Positions 49,854 through 59,688 of a stretch of DNA of 64,000 nucleotides are shown piece after piece. The DNA lies in assembly GCF_000720725.1 (NCBI RefSeq), contig NZ_JOCQ01000007.1, positions 124,001-188,000 of the forward strand, given 5' to 3'. Under the pieces are notes generated by a model. The model was not told the origin of the DNA. It did not search any database and saw only the letters and a program-made list of their open reading frames with translations. Each line of letters starts with the position of its first letter. Within the stretch, counting starts at the first letter, position 1. Origin of the DNA: Streptomyces rimosus subsp. rimosus (lineage in GTDB: Bacteria > Actinomycetota > Actinomycetes > Streptomycetales > Streptomycetaceae). A program made the position numbers and the translations under genes.

Positions 49854-50213
49854 ATGAAGGTGTATCTGACCAGGGACAGCGTCGCCATGGGTGACGACGC
49901 TGACGCCCCGCACGAGGACACCAGGGAGCTGCCCGCCGAGGTGCCGGTCCGTGAAGCGGTGGCCTCCGTCGTCAGGAGCGGTTACCTCGCCCCGATCGCC
50001 GGGGGCAGGGCCAGCTGGGTCCTGACCGGCGCCGGCGCCTCCATCGCGGTGGTCGCGCAGCAGTGGGAGGAGCCCCGGTTCCTCATCTCCGAGGGCTCCT
50101 CGCTGGCTTCGCTCGCCACCGGAGACGGAGTCGTCGAGTGGCACTTCCGCTATCTGGCCCAGCAGGACCCCGTAGCGGTTCACGAAGAGCTGCGGGCAGC
50201 ACAAGCGACCTGA
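49854..50213 (+). CDS. hypothetical protein
   Basis: 119 residues from the ATG at 49854. It is compact, with MKVYLTRDSVAMGDDADAPH, SGYLAPIAGGRASWVLTG and HFRYLAQQDPVAVHEELRAA. It looks like a conserved streptomycete hypothetical protein. It is convergent with nrdB. No function is assigned. Confidence 0.65.
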   Translation: MKVYLTRDSVAMGDDADAPHEDTRELPAEVPVREAVASVVRSGYLAPIAGGRASWVLTGAGASIAVVAQQWEEPRFLISEGSSLASLATGDGVVEWHFRYLAQQDPVAVHEELRAAQAT

Positions 50214-50273
50214 GTCCGGCCTCCGGACCCACGGTCGGTCACGGAACCGCGTTCCGGGCCGGCACCGGAAAAC

Positions 50274-51338
50274 TCAGAACTCGTCGTCGAAGGAGACCGA
50301 GCCCTCGACGGCGACCTGGTAGGCCGAGGCGCGCCGCTCGAAGAAGTTGGTCAGCTCCTGGACGTTCTGCAGCTCCATGAAGGAGAACGGGTTCTCCGAG
50401 CCGTACACCGGCGGGAAGCCGAGGCGCTGGAGGCGCTGGTCGGCGACGCACTGGAGGTATTCGCGCATCGACTCGGTGTTCATGCCCGGCAGCCCGTCGC
50501 CGCACAGGTCCCGGCCGAACTGCAGCTCCGCCTCGACGGCCTCCTTGAGCATGTCGGTGACCTGGCGCTCCAGCTCGTCGTCGAAGAGGTCCGGCTCCTC
50601 CTCGCGCACCGTGTCCACGACCGAGAACGCGAAGTTCATGTGCATGGTCTCGTCGCGGAACACCCAGTTGGTGCCGGTCGCCAGGCCGTGCAGCAGGCCG
50701 CGCGAGCGGAACCAGTACACGTAGGCGAAGGCGCCGTAGAAGAACAGGCCCTCGATGCAGGCCGCGAAGCAGATCAGGTTCAGCAGGAAGCGGCGGCGGT
50801 CGGCCTTCGACTCCAGCCGGTCGATGGATTCCACCGAATCCATCCACTTGAAGCAGAATTCCGCCTTCTCCCGGATGGAGGGGATGTTCTCCACCGCGGC
50901 GAACGCGGCGGCGCGGTCGTCCGGGTCGGGCAGATAGGTGTCCAGCAGCGTCAGGTAGAACTGGACGTGCACGGCCTCCTCGAACAGCTGCCGGCTCAGG
51001 TAGAGCCGCGCCTCGGGGGAGTTGATGTGCTTGTACAGCGTCAGCACGAGGTTGTTCGCCACGATCGAGTCACCGGTCGCGAAGAACGCGACCAGCCGGC
51101 CGATCATGTGCTGCTCGCCGGGCGACAGCTTGGCGAGGTCGGCCACGTCCGAGTGGAGGTCGACCTCCTCCACGGTCCAGGTGTTCTTGATCGCGTCCCG
51201 GTAGCGGTCGTAGAAGTCCGGGTAGCGCATCGGGCGCAGGGTCAGCTCGAAGCCCGGGTCGAGCAGGTTCTTGCTGCCGGTGGTGGCGGTGTGCGAGGCG
51301 GCCGCGGTCGTCTCGTTCTTTTCGGGTGCGGTGGTCAT
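50274..51338 (-). CDS. nrdB: class Ia ribonucleotide reductase beta subunit
   Basis: 354 residues. The diiron ligands are in RQLFEEAVHVQFY and RDETMHMNF; the radical-Tyr region is FCFKWMDSVES to LICFAACIEG. The C-terminal tail (SVSFDDEF) docks into NrdA. Its ATG overlaps the nrdA stop by one base (TAATG), so the two are translationally coupled. Confidence 0.93.
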   Translation of the reverse strand: MTTAPEKNETTAAASHTATTGSKNLLDPGFELTLRPMRYPDFYDRYRDAIKNTWTVEEVDLHSDVADLAKLSPGEQHMIGRLVAFFATGDSIVANNLVLTLYKHINSPEARLYLSRQLFEEAVHVQFYLTLLDTYLPDPDDRAAAFAAVENIPSIREKAEFCFKWMDSVESIDRLESKADRRRFLLNLICFAACIEGLFFYGAFAYVYWFRSRGLLHGLATGTNWVFRDETMHMNFAFSVVDTVREEEPDLFDDELERQVTDMLKEAVEAELQFGRDLCGDGLPGMNTESMREYLQCVADQRLQRLGFPPVYGSENPFSFMELQNVQELTNFFERRASAYQVAVEGSVSFDDEF

Positions 51339-53776
51339 TACTGGCATGCCTCGCAGGACTCGGGGTTTTCCAGGGAGCAGGCGACGGCCTCGGGGTCGGC
51401 CGCCTGAGCGGGTACGGGAGCGGTCTGCGCGCCCCCGCCCGTGCCGCGCGCGGACTGGGCGATACGGGTCGCCGGCCGCGAGCGGAGGTAGTACGTGGTC
51501 TTGATGCCGCGCTTCCAGGCGTAGGCGTACATCGAGCTGAGCTTGCCGATGGTCGGCGACGCCATGAACAGGTTCAGCGACTGGCTCTGGTCGAGGTAGG
51601 GCGTACGGTCCGCCGCCATGTCGATCAGCGCGCGCTGCGGGATCTCCCAGGCCGTGCGGTACAGCTCGCGGGTCTCGGCGGGAATCCAGTCCAGCTCCTG
51701 CACCGAGCCGTTGCCCTCGCGCAGCGCGTCACGGGTGCGCTCGTCCCACAGGCCCAGCGCCTTCAGCTCCTCGATCAGGTACGCGTTGACCTGGAGGAAC
51801 TCGCCGCTCAGCGTCTCGCGCTTGAACAGGTTGGAGACCTGCGGCTCGATGCACTCGTACACGCCCGCGATGGAGGCGATGGTGGCGGTCGGCGCGATGG
51901 CCAGCAGCAGCGAGTTGCGCATGCCGGTCGCCGCGATACGGGTGCGCAGCGCCGCCCACCGGTCCGCCCAGCGCGGCTCGGCGTTCGGGTAGTGGTCGGG
52001 GTGCAGCACGCCCCGGGCCGTACGGGTCGCGGACCAGGCCGGGTGCGGGCCGTGCCGCTCGGCGAGGTCGGCGGACGCCTCGTACGCGGCGAGCATGATT
52101 CGCTCGGAGATACGGGTGGACAGCTCCCGCGCCTCGGGCGAGTCGAAGCCGAGCCGCAGCCGGAAGAAGACGTCCTGGAGGCCCATCAGGCCCAGACCCA
52201 CCGGCCGCCAGCGCGAGTTGGAGGCGCCGGCCTGCTCGGTCGGGTAGAAGTTGATGTCCACCACGCGGTCGAGGAAGGTCACGGCCGTACGGACCGTGGC
52301 ATCCAGCCGCTCCCAGTCCATCTCGCCGTTGTCACCCAGGTGGGCGGCGAGGTTGACCGAGCCGAGGTTGCAGACCGCGGTCTCGCCGTCGTCGGTGACC
52401 TCCAGGATCTCGGTGCACAGGTTCGAGGAGTGCACCACCTTGCCGGGCTCGGCGGTCTGGTTGGCGGTGCGGTTGGCGGCGTCCTTGAAGGTCATCCAGC
52501 CGTTGCCGGTCTGCGCGAGGGTGCGCATCATCCGCGCGTACAGGATGCGCGCCGGGACCTGCTTGACGGCCAGGCCCGCGGCCTCCGCCTTGCGGTACGC
52601 GGCGTCGAACTCGTCGCCGTACAGGTCCACCAGCTCCGGCGTGTCGCTGGGGGAGAACAGCGACCAGTCGGCGTCGGCCTCGACGCGGCGCATGAACTCG
52701 TCGGGGATCCAGTGCGCGATGTTCAGGTTGTGGGTGCGCCGGGCCTCCTCGCCCGTGTTGTCGCGCAGCTCCAGGAACTCCTCCAGGTCCGCGTGCCAGG
52801 TCTCCAGGTAGACGCAGGCCGCGCCCTTGCGCCGGCCGCCCTGGTTCACGGCCGCGACCGAGGCGTCCAGGGTGCGCAGGAACGGCACGATGCCGTTGGA
52901 GTGGCCGTTGGTGCCGCGGATCAGCGAGCCGCGGGCGCGCACCCGGGAGTACGACAGGCCGATGCCGCCGGCGTGCTTCGACAGGCGTGCCACCTGGTGG
53001 TAGCGGTCGTAGATCGAGTCCAGCTCGTCCAGCGGGGAGTCCAGCAGGTAGCAGGAGGACATCTGCGGGTGCCGGGTGCCGGAGTTGAAGAGGGTGGGGG
53101 AAGACGGCAGGTACGACAGCGAGCTGGTCAGCCGGTACAGCTCGGCGACGTCGTCCACGGCCCGCTCGCTGTGGTCCTCGGCCAGGCCGCAGGCCACGCG
53201 CAGCAGGAAGTGCTGCGGGGTCTCGATGACCTGCCGGGAGATCGGGTGGCGCAGCAGGTAGCGGGAGTGCAGGGTGCGCAGGCCGAAGTAGCCGAACCGG
53301 TCGTCGGCGCCGTCCGCCAGGGCGCGCTCGACCAGCGCGTCCAGGCGTGCCGCGTGGGTCCGCACGAACTCCGCCGTGTCGTCGGCGATCAGGCCCTCAC
53401 GGTGCCCGACGGCGACGGAGGCGGAGAAGGCGGTCGCCCCCTCCGCGGCCGCCTCCTCCGCGATGGCACGGGTCAGCAGGCGGGCGGCCAGCTTGGAGTA
53501 CTGCGGCTCGTCACCGATCAGGCCGGCGGCGGCCTCCATGGCCAGCGAGCGCAGTTCGGCCTCGTCGGAGCCGGGGTGACGGCCGCGCAGCGCGGCGGCG
53601 GCGATCTTGCCGGGGTCGGTGGCGTCCAGGTCGGCGGTGAGATCGGTCAGCGTGCGCAGCAGCGCGGCGCCGGGGCCGTCCCCGGTCCGGCCGCCGGCGT
53701 CCTGCCGGGGGTCCGTGTCCTTCGCGGGCTGCACGACCTGCCGGTCTGACGCGGGCTCCGTTGGCGCGATGGTCAC
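51338..53776 (-). CDS. nrdA: class Ia ribonucleotide reductase alpha subunit
   Basis: 812 residues from the GTG at 53776. Active-site elements are SSCYLLDS, HSSNLCTEILE and CNLGSVNLAAH. The C-terminal shuttle cysteines are in PESCEACQ. It reduces ribonucleoside diphosphates. The leader carries a cobalamin riboswitch and NrdR boxes, so the oxygen-dependent enzyme is made mainly when B12 for the class II enzyme is scarce. Confidence 0.94.
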   Translation of the reverse strand: MTIAPTEPASDRQVVQPAKDTDPRQDAGGRTGDGPGAALLRTLTDLTADLDATDPGKIAAAALRGRHPGSDEAELRSLAMEAAAGLIGDEPQYSKLAARLLTRAIAEEAAAEGATAFSASVAVGHREGLIADDTAEFVRTHAARLDALVERALADGADDRFGYFGLRTLHSRYLLRHPISRQVIETPQHFLLRVACGLAEDHSERAVDDVAELYRLTSSLSYLPSSPTLFNSGTRHPQMSSCYLLDSPLDELDSIYDRYHQVARLSKHAGGIGLSYSRVRARGSLIRGTNGHSNGIVPFLRTLDASVAAVNQGGRRKGAACVYLETWHADLEEFLELRDNTGEEARRTHNLNIAHWIPDEFMRRVEADADWSLFSPSDTPELVDLYGDEFDAAYRKAEAAGLAVKQVPARILYARMMRTLAQTGNGWMTFKDAANRTANQTAEPGKVVHSSNLCTEILEVTDDGETAVCNLGSVNLAAHLGDNGEMDWERLDATVRTAVTFLDRVVDINFYPTEQAGASNSRWRPVGLGLMGLQDVFFRLRLGFDSPEARELSTRISERIMLAAYEASADLAERHGPHPAWSATRTARGVLHPDHYPNAEPRWADRWAALRTRIAATGMRNSLLLAIAPTATIASIAGVYECIEPQVSNLFKRETLSGEFLQVNAYLIEELKALGLWDERTRDALREGNGSVQELDWIPAETRELYRTAWEIPQRALIDMAADRTPYLDQSQSLNLFMASPTIGKLSSMYAYAWKRGIKTTYYLRSRPATRIAQSARGTGGGAQTAPVPAQAADPEAVACSLENPESCEACQ

Positions 53777-53947
53777 GTGCTGCTCTCCCTCACTCGGCGG
53801 GGGCCCGAGGGGAGGCGCGCGACGGCCGCGTACGGGCGTGCGGCACCCCTGGCACGGCGAGGGGCGCGCGGGCACACCGCGCAGCGTCCACCGGCCCAAC
53901 CCGCGAGGCCCGGACGTATCGACGACCGCGCCGGGGGTGGCGCGGGC

Positions 53948-54060
53948 GTACTGTGGGCAGGTCTTCGGACTCACGGGTGCGGATTGCCGCACTTCGTACA
54001 CCGTTGCGGGACAGTTCCGGATTCGCACCGGATTCCCCTGCGACGACAGCGAGCACGAGC
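53948..54060 (-). promoter_or_regulatory. cobalamin (AdoCbl) riboswitch in the nrdAB leader
   Basis: On the minus strand, GCAGGGGAATCCGGTGCGAA, then TCCGGAACTGTCCCGCAACGG, and GTGAGTCCGAAGACCTGCCC are the conserved core of the cobalamin family (B12-box-like, with GTCCCGCAACGG). It ends about 170 bases before nrdA. The nrdABS riboswitch is established in S. coelicolor. Confidence 0.9.
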
Positions 54061-54107
54061 ATACATCTTGTGCTGGCGCGTGCACCCACCCCCATATCTT
54101 GTGTCGC
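54061..54107 (-). promoter_or_regulatory. tandem NrdR boxes
   Basis: Two copies of CACAAGAT (minus strand; plus-strand ATCTTGTG at 54065-54072 and 54096-54103) are exactly 31 bp apart, each within an imperfect palindrome. Paired boxes three helical turns apart are the NrdR pattern in front of ribonucleotide reductase operons. Confidence 0.7.
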
Positions 54108-54388
54108 CTTGTGACGGGGTTGTCCGAAGCCGTGGTATTCGGCAGCCGTTCCGGGGCCGTTCGCAGGGCCCCGCGAAGCCGCCGTGAGGCCGTTCCGGAG
54201 CCGCCACGACGGCTTCCTGGAGCCGTTCCGGGCCATCCGGGCAGGGCTGGACGGGGGCTGATGCAGGGGGCGTATTGGTGGCGCGGAATGTCCCTGATGC
54301 GTTGACCGGGACTCCTGAAGCGTATTGGCTCCTTGTCTGCTCCGTCGTCCGGCGGGGCGGGTGGGGGACCTGATGCGAGGGGGGAATC
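54108..54388. other. intergenic region before the propeller genes
   Basis: GC-rich sequence with several GCCGTTCCGG/GGAGCCG repeats (54145-54235). No gene or clear promoter was found; it separates the nrd control region from the plus-strand propeller pair. Confidence 0.4.
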
Positions 54389-55735
54389 ATGCGAAGAAAC
54401 GGTGCTGCGCGCGGCGCCGCCAGAGCCGTGGGGCTGCTGGCCGGAGCGTGTGCCGTGGCGGGGGTGCTGCCCGCGACGGCCGTTGCCGCGCCGCCGGTGG
54501 CCCCGGTGACCGAACGGGTCAGCGTGGCCGCGGACGGCACGCAGGGAAACGGTTTCTCGGGCGCTCCGACGCTCAGCGCGAACGGGCGGTTCGTGGCATT
54601 CACCTCGGAAGCCACCAATCTGGGGCCCGCCGACGCCAACAGCCAACAGGACGTCTACGTCAAGGATTTACGGACGGGAAAGGTCGACCTGGTCAGCGTC
54701 GCCGATGACGGCACCCGCGGCAACGCCCTGTCCGGCTCGCCCGAGATCAGCGCCGACGGGCGGTACGTGGCCTTCTACTCCGCGGCGACGAACCTGGTCC
54801 CCGGAGACACCAACGGCGAGGGCGACGTCTTCATCCGCGACCGGCTGACCGGGCACACCATCAGCCCCACCGCGGGCGCGGGCACGTCCCCGTACGGCTA
54901 CGGCGTGCAGGACTTCGCCCTCAGCGGCAACGGCCGCCACCTCGCCTTCGGCTCGTCCCGCGCGGACCTGGTGCCCGGCGACACCAACGAGAGTCAAGAC
55001 ATTTTCGTCTACGATGTGCGGAAGAAAACGACGCAACGGGTCAGCGTGGCGAGCGACGGCACGCAGGCCGACGGCTTCTCCGGCTCCCCGTCGATCAGCG
55101 CCGACGGCCGCCGGGTGGCGTTCACCTCCAAGGCGAGGAATCTCACCCCCACCGGGCCCGGCTTCCGCCGCCCGCCGCCCGGGGGCCCGATGTACGTCCA
55201 CGACCTGGACACCGGGCGGACGAGCGTGGCGAGCCTCGGCTCGACGGGCGCCGTGGTCAGCGTGACGCCGCTCCCGCGGCTCAGCCCGGACGGCCGGCAT
55301 GTGGTCTTCACCTCCGTGGCCGACGACGTGGTCCCGGGCGACACCAACGGTACGTACGACATCTTCGACCGCGACCTGGAGAAGGGCACCACCCGGCTGG
55401 TCTCCCGCGCGCACGACGGGGCCCAGGCCAACGGCTGGTCCTCCGACGGGCGGCTCAGCGCGGACAACCGGCGGCTCTTCTTCACCTCCACGGCGACCAA
55501 CCTGGTGCCCGGCGACACCAACGGCTATGTCGACGCCTTCGTCCGCGACCTGCGCACCGGGCGGGTCGAGCGGATCAATGTCACCGCGGACGGCGGCCAG
55601 TCGTCCTCCTGGGCCAATGGCGCGGTGCCCGACGCCACCGGACGGCTGGCGGTCTTCGACTCGCGCGACGACGGGCTGGTGCCCGGTGACACGAACGCGA
55701 CGGGCGACGTCTTCGTCCGCCGGCTCCCGCGCTGA
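54389..55735 (+). CDS. secreted PD40/TolB-like seven-bladed propeller
   Basis: 448 residues with a Sec signal peptide (basic MRRNGAARGAARA, hydrophobic AVGLLAGACAVAGVL, cleavage after AVAA). It has seven blades, each with a variant of NLVPGDTNGxxDIFVRD and then RTG. The fourth blade is altered (TGPGFRRPPPGGPMYVHDLD). D-T-N-x3-D resembles a calcium-binding loop. It was probably duplicated to give the next gene. Confidence 0.82.
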   Translation: MRRNGAARGAARAVGLLAGACAVAGVLPATAVAAPPVAPVTERVSVAADGTQGNGFSGAPTLSANGRFVAFTSEATNLGPADANSQQDVYVKDLRTGKVDLVSVADDGTRGNALSGSPEISADGRYVAFYSAATNLVPGDTNGEGDVFIRDRLTGHTISPTAGAGTSPYGYGVQDFALSGNGRHLAFGSSRADLVPGDTNESQDIFVYDVRKKTTQRVSVASDGTQADGFSGSPSISADGRRVAFTSKARNLTPTGPGFRRPPPGGPMYVHDLDTGRTSVASLGSTGAVVSVTPLPRLSPDGRHVVFTSVADDVVPGDTNGTYDIFDRDLEKGTTRLVSRAHDGAQANGWSSDGRLSADNRRLFFTSTATNLVPGDTNGYVDAFVRDLRTGRVERINVTADGGQSSSWANGAVPDATGRLAVFDSRDDGLVPGDTNATGDVFVRRLPR

Positions 55736-55833
55736 CGTAACGGCGACGCACTGGCGTAACGGCGCGGACGCGTACGTGACATGCGTACCGGCGCGTCCGC
55801 GTACTCACGTACCCACCAGGAGGGGAACCCGCC

Positions 55834-57192
55834 ATGAGGTCCACCCGCACCACCGTACGAAGACTCGCCGCCGCCTCGGGGGTGTGCGCGCTGGCCGCGC
55901 TGCTGCCCGCCACGACGGCCGCCGCCCAGCCCGCCCCGCCGAACGGCACCGAGCGGGTCAGCGTCGCCGCCGACGGCACGCAGGGCAACGGCGGCTCGTC
56001 CGGCTCGATGATCAGTGCCGACGGCCGGTTCGCCGTCTTCGACTCGGACGCGACGAACCTGGTGCCCGGCGACACCAACGGGCAGTCGGACATCTTCGTG
56101 AAGGACCTGCGCACGGGCGCCGTCGAACGGGTCAACGTCGCGAGCGACGGCACCCAGGCCGACTCCTGGTCGTCCACGCCCACCGTCAGCGCCGACGGCC
56201 GGTACGTCGCCTTCGCCTCCGACGCCGCCAACCTCGTGCCGGGTGACACCAACGCCGCCACCGACATCTTCGTGCACGACCGCAGGACCGGGCGCACCGA
56301 GAGCGTCACCCTCGACGGCAGGCCCCCGCAGGGCAAGCAGGGCTCCCAGATGCCGGTGATCAGCGCCAACGGCCGGTACGTGGCGTTCGCCTCCAGCCGC
56401 GAGGACCTGGTGCCCGGGGACACCAACAAGGCGCAGGACATCTTCGTCCGCGACCGGAAGACGGGCACGGTCAAGCGGGTGAGCGTCTCCGCCACCGGTG
56501 AGCAGGCCACCGGCCCCTCCGCCAACCCGGTGATCACCTACGACGGCCGTACGGTCGGCTTCATCTCCAAGGCCGCGAACCTGCGCCCGGACCCGGCCGC
56601 GGCCGCCCGCGAACGGGCCGAGCCGCGCAAACCGCACAGCTACCCGTTCTACGTGCACGACCTGGACACCGGCCGCACCGGTGTCGCCAGCCTCGGCTCC
56701 ACCGGCGAGACGGTCGGCGCCTGGAACGCCTCGCTCAGCCCCGACGGCCGCTACGCGGTCTTCTCCAGCCAGTACGGGGAGGTGGTGCCCGGCCACCCGA
56801 CCGGCAGGGCGGACCTGTTCGTACGGGACCTCGTCAAGGGCACGACGGAGCAGATGTCGTACACCTACGACGGCAAGCAGCCGCAGACCGGCTCCTCCGG
56901 CCTGGGCGTGCTGTCCGCCGACAACGGCCGTCTGTACTTCGAGTCCTCGGCGCCGGACCTGGTACGGGACGACACCAACAACGCGACGGACATCTTCGTA
57001 CGGGACATGCGGACCGGCGCCATCACTCGCGTCAACCGGCCCGTCGACAGCACACCCGACCAGGGCTGGTCCTCCAACGTGTCCACCGACGCCACGGGCC
57101 TGGCCGCGGCGTTCGACTCGGACGCGGCGAACCTGGTCCCGGGGGACACGAACGGGGCGACGGACGTGTTCGTACGGCGGATGCTGCCGTAA
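55834..57192 (+). CDS. secreted PD40/TolB-like seven-bladed propeller (paralogue)
   Basis: 452 residues with a signal peptide (MRSTRTTVRRLAAA, cleavage near TAAAQP) and seven blades carrying the PGDTN...DIFVRD motif. Again the fourth blade is aberrant (RERAEPRKPHSYPFYVHDLD). It is a tandem paralogue of the preceding gene, 98 bases away. The function is unknown; extracellular ligand or calcium binding is likely. Confidence 0.82.
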   Translation: MRSTRTTVRRLAAASGVCALAALLPATTAAAQPAPPNGTERVSVAADGTQGNGGSSGSMISADGRFAVFDSDATNLVPGDTNGQSDIFVKDLRTGAVERVNVASDGTQADSWSSTPTVSADGRYVAFASDAANLVPGDTNAATDIFVHDRRTGRTESVTLDGRPPQGKQGSQMPVISANGRYVAFASSREDLVPGDTNKAQDIFVRDRKTGTVKRVSVSATGEQATGPSANPVITYDGRTVGFISKAANLRPDPAAAARERAEPRKPHSYPFYVHDLDTGRTGVASLGSTGETVGAWNASLSPDGRYAVFSSQYGEVVPGHPTGRADLFVRDLVKGTTEQMSYTYDGKQPQTGSSGLGVLSADNGRLYFESSAPDLVRDDTNNATDIFVRDMRTGAITRVNRPVDSTPDQGWSSNVSTDATGLAAAFDSDAANLVPGDTNGATDVFVRRMLP

Positions 57193-57228
57193 CCCGCCGC
57201 CGTGACGGGGCGTGCGCCGGTCACGGCG

Positions 57229-57738
57229 CTACACCACCACGCCGAGATCGCAGGTGAACGCCAGAAGCGTGATGTCCGGCACGGGCTCCCAGTCCCGCTC
57301 CGGTATGCGCGTGAAACCGATCCGCTCATATACGCGGTGGGCGTTCTCGATGTGCGGCAGGGCGGAGAGCACCATGCGGGTCAGGCCCAGGGAGCGGGCG
57401 CGGTCCATGCAGGCGCGCACCAGCGCTTCGCCGATGCCGCGCCCGCGGCCGGCGGGGGCGACGGCCAGCATCCGGAACTCGCCCTCGTCCGGACCGGCTA
57501 TCTCGGCGTACGGACTGCCGGGGGCGGCGAAGGTGACCGCCCCCAGCACCGTGCCGTCGGCGTCGACCGCCGCCAGCACCTCGGCGTGCTCCGCCCGCTC
57601 GGCCACCTTGCGCAGCTCGTGCACATACGGGTCGTCGAGCCCGAGAACCAGCAGTCCGTCCGCCGCGTAGGCGGCCACGAGGAGTTCGCCGATCTCCTCG
57701 AACTCCTCCTGCCGCGCGGGCCTGATCGTGATGTCCAT
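57229..57738 (-). CDS. GNAT-family N-acetyltransferase
   Basis: 169 residues. Motif A for acetyl-CoA is RMLAVAPAGRGRGIGEALV; motif B is NAHRVYERIGFTRIPER. The N-terminal strand is TIRPARQEEFEEIGEL. The substrate is unknown. It starts at the ATG at 57738. Confidence 0.85.
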   Translation of the reverse strand: MDITIRPARQEEFEEIGELLVAAYAADGLLVLGLDDPYVHELRKVAERAEHAEVLAAVDADGTVLGAVTFAAPGSPYAEIAGPDEGEFRMLAVAPAGRGRGIGEALVRACMDRARSLGLTRMVLSALPHIENAHRVYERIGFTRIPERDWEPVPDITLLAFTCDLGVVV

Positions 57739-57781
57739 GAGGCAAGTGTGCACGGGGGGTCCGACAATCCCCCCGGCACCC

Positions 57782-59416
57782 TCAGTGCCCCGCCGGAACC
57801 CCCGCCGTGGCCGGCGGCAGATCGACCTGGACGCCCTTGTCGCCGGCGTCCGCCGTGTAGTCCTCCGGGGACGTCTCGTCGACGCCGTCGGGGGCCTTGA
57901 CCGCGCGCAGCACCACCGTCAGGACGACCGTGACCAGGACGTTCAGCACGAACGCGGTCAGCCCGATGTAGCCGATCTCCCCGATACCGGGAATCTCCGC
58001 GCTGGAGCCGCCGAAGTGCTTCTGCGTGGGGCTGGCCACCCCGTACGCCGCGAGCGTGCCGTAGAGCATGCCGGCCGCCCAGCCGGCCAGCAGCGCCCAC
58101 CGGTGGAACCAGCGGGTGAACAGGCCGCCCACCAGGGCCGGCATGGTCTGCAGGATCCAGATGCCGCCCAGCAGCTGGAAGTTGATGGCGACGGTCTTGT
58201 CCATCGTCAGCACGAAGACCAGCGCGCCGACCTTCACCAGCAGCGACACCAGCTTGGCGACCTTGTGCTCCTGCTCGGGTGTGGCGCCCGGCTTGAGGAA
58301 GTCCTTGTAGATGTTGCGGGTGAAAAGGTTCGCGGCGGCGATGGACATGATCGCGGCGGGCACCAGCGCCCCGATGCCGATCGCGGCGAACGCCACCCCC
58401 GTGAACCAGTCGGGGAACATGTTCTCGAACAGCTGCGGAATCGCCAGCTGTCCGTTCTGCACCTTGATCCCGGCCGCCACCGCCATGAACCCGAGCAGCG
58501 CGAGCAGCCCCAGCATCAGGGAGTACAGCGGCAGGATGGTGGTGTTGCGGCGGATCACGTTGCGGTTGCGCGAGGAGAGCGTCGCGGTGATCGAGTGCGG
58601 ATACATGAACAGCGCGAGCGCCGAGCCGAGCGCGAGCGTCGCGTACGCCCACTGCGCGTTCGGCCCGCTGGCCAGTTCACCGCGTGGTTTGCCGGTCGCC
58701 GGGTTCTTCTGCGCGAAGGCGTCCTTCGCCACCGCGAAGATGTGGTCGAAGCCGCCCAGCTTGATCGGGATGTAGATGATCGCGACGGCGATGACCAGGT
58801 AGATCAGCCCGTCCTTGACGAACGCGATCAGCGCGGGCGCCCGCAGCCCGGAGCTGTAGGTGTACGCCGCCAGCACGCCGAAGGCGATCAGCAGCGGCAG
58901 GTCCTTGACGAACCAGTTCGTGTCCTCGCCGCCGCCGACGCCCATCACGTCCAGCACCGCCTGGATGCCGACGAGTTGCAGCGCGATGTACGGCATCGTG
59001 GCGAGGATGCCGGTGAGCGCCACGGCCAGCGACAGGCCCTTGGAGCCGAACCGGCCGCGCACGAAGTCCGAGGTGGTCACGTACCCGTGCTTGTGCGAGA
59101 CCGACCACAGGCGGGGCAGGAAGGTGAAGATCAGCGGATAGACCAGGATCGTGTACGGGACGGCGAAGAACCCGGCCGCGCCCGCCGCGTAGATCGCCGC
59201 CGGCACGGCCACGAAGGTGTACGCCGTGTACAGGTCGCCGCCCAGCAGGAACCAGGTCACCCAGGTGCCGAAGCTGCGCCCGCCCAGCCCCCACTCGTCG
59301 AGGCTGGCGGACTGCTCGGCCTTGCGCCAGCGCGCCGCCAGGAAGCCCATGACCGTCACGGCCACGAAGAAGAAGATGAAGACGGCGAGCGCGACGCCGT
59401 TCACGCCGTCCTTCAC
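57782..59416 (-). CDS. mctP: sodium:solute symporter, MctP-like monocarboxylate permease
   Basis: 544 residues with about 13 membrane helices of the SSS family. GLGGRSFGTWVTWFLLGGDL, then YTAYTFVAVPAA, and SIAAANLFTRNIYKDFLKPG are typical. It groups with MctP proteins that import lactate, pyruvate or similar acids. Its start overlaps the stop of the upstream DUF3311 gene. Confidence 0.85.
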   Translation of the reverse strand: MKDGVNGVALAVFIFFFVAVTVMGFLAARWRKAEQSASLDEWGLGGRSFGTWVTWFLLGGDLYTAYTFVAVPAAIYAAGAAGFFAVPYTILVYPLIFTFLPRLWSVSHKHGYVTTSDFVRGRFGSKGLSLAVALTGILATMPYIALQLVGIQAVLDVMGVGGGEDTNWFVKDLPLLIAFGVLAAYTYSSGLRAPALIAFVKDGLIYLVIAVAIIYIPIKLGGFDHIFAVAKDAFAQKNPATGKPRGELASGPNAQWAYATLALGSALALFMYPHSITATLSSRNRNVIRRNTTILPLYSLMLGLLALLGFMAVAAGIKVQNGQLAIPQLFENMFPDWFTGVAFAAIGIGALVPAAIMSIAAANLFTRNIYKDFLKPGATPEQEHKVAKLVSLLVKVGALVFVLTMDKTVAINFQLLGGIWILQTMPALVGGLFTRWFHRWALLAGWAAGMLYGTLAAYGVASPTQKHFGGSSAEIPGIGEIGYIGLTAFVLNVLVTVVLTVVLRAVKAPDGVDETSPEDYTADAGDKGVQVDLPPATAGVPAGH

Positions 59417-59688
59417 CGGGACGCACCCCCCTTGCGCAGCCGCTGCTCACGCTGGACCAGCTTGTACGCGACCATGGTGAGCGCCGTCGAGATCAGCACC
59501 CACAGCATCTGGTACCAGTAGAAGAACGGGATGCCGATGAGGGTCGGCTCGACCTTGGCGTACGAGCTCACCCACAGCATCGCCACGAAGGGCGCGACCA
59601 GGCAGAGCCCGGCGATCACGCGGCTGGGAGTGACGACCGGCGCGGCTCTGCCCGCTGGTGTTCCGGCTGATTCGGACGGCTCTGGCAT
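59413..59688 (-). CDS. DUF3311 small membrane protein (symporter partner)
   Basis: 91 residues from the ATG at 59688 (GGAG eight bases upstream). Two membrane helices (RVIAGLCLVAPFVAMLWVSS and YWYQMLWVLISTALTMV) end in a basic tail. DUF3311 proteins are encoded directly before MctP-like symporters; the four-base overlap with mctP supports a complex. Confidence 0.82.
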   Translation of the reverse strand: MPEPSESAGTPAGRAAPVVTPSRVIAGLCLVAPFVAMLWVSSYAKVEPTLIGIPFFYWYQMLWVLISTALTMVAYKLVQREQRLRKGGASR

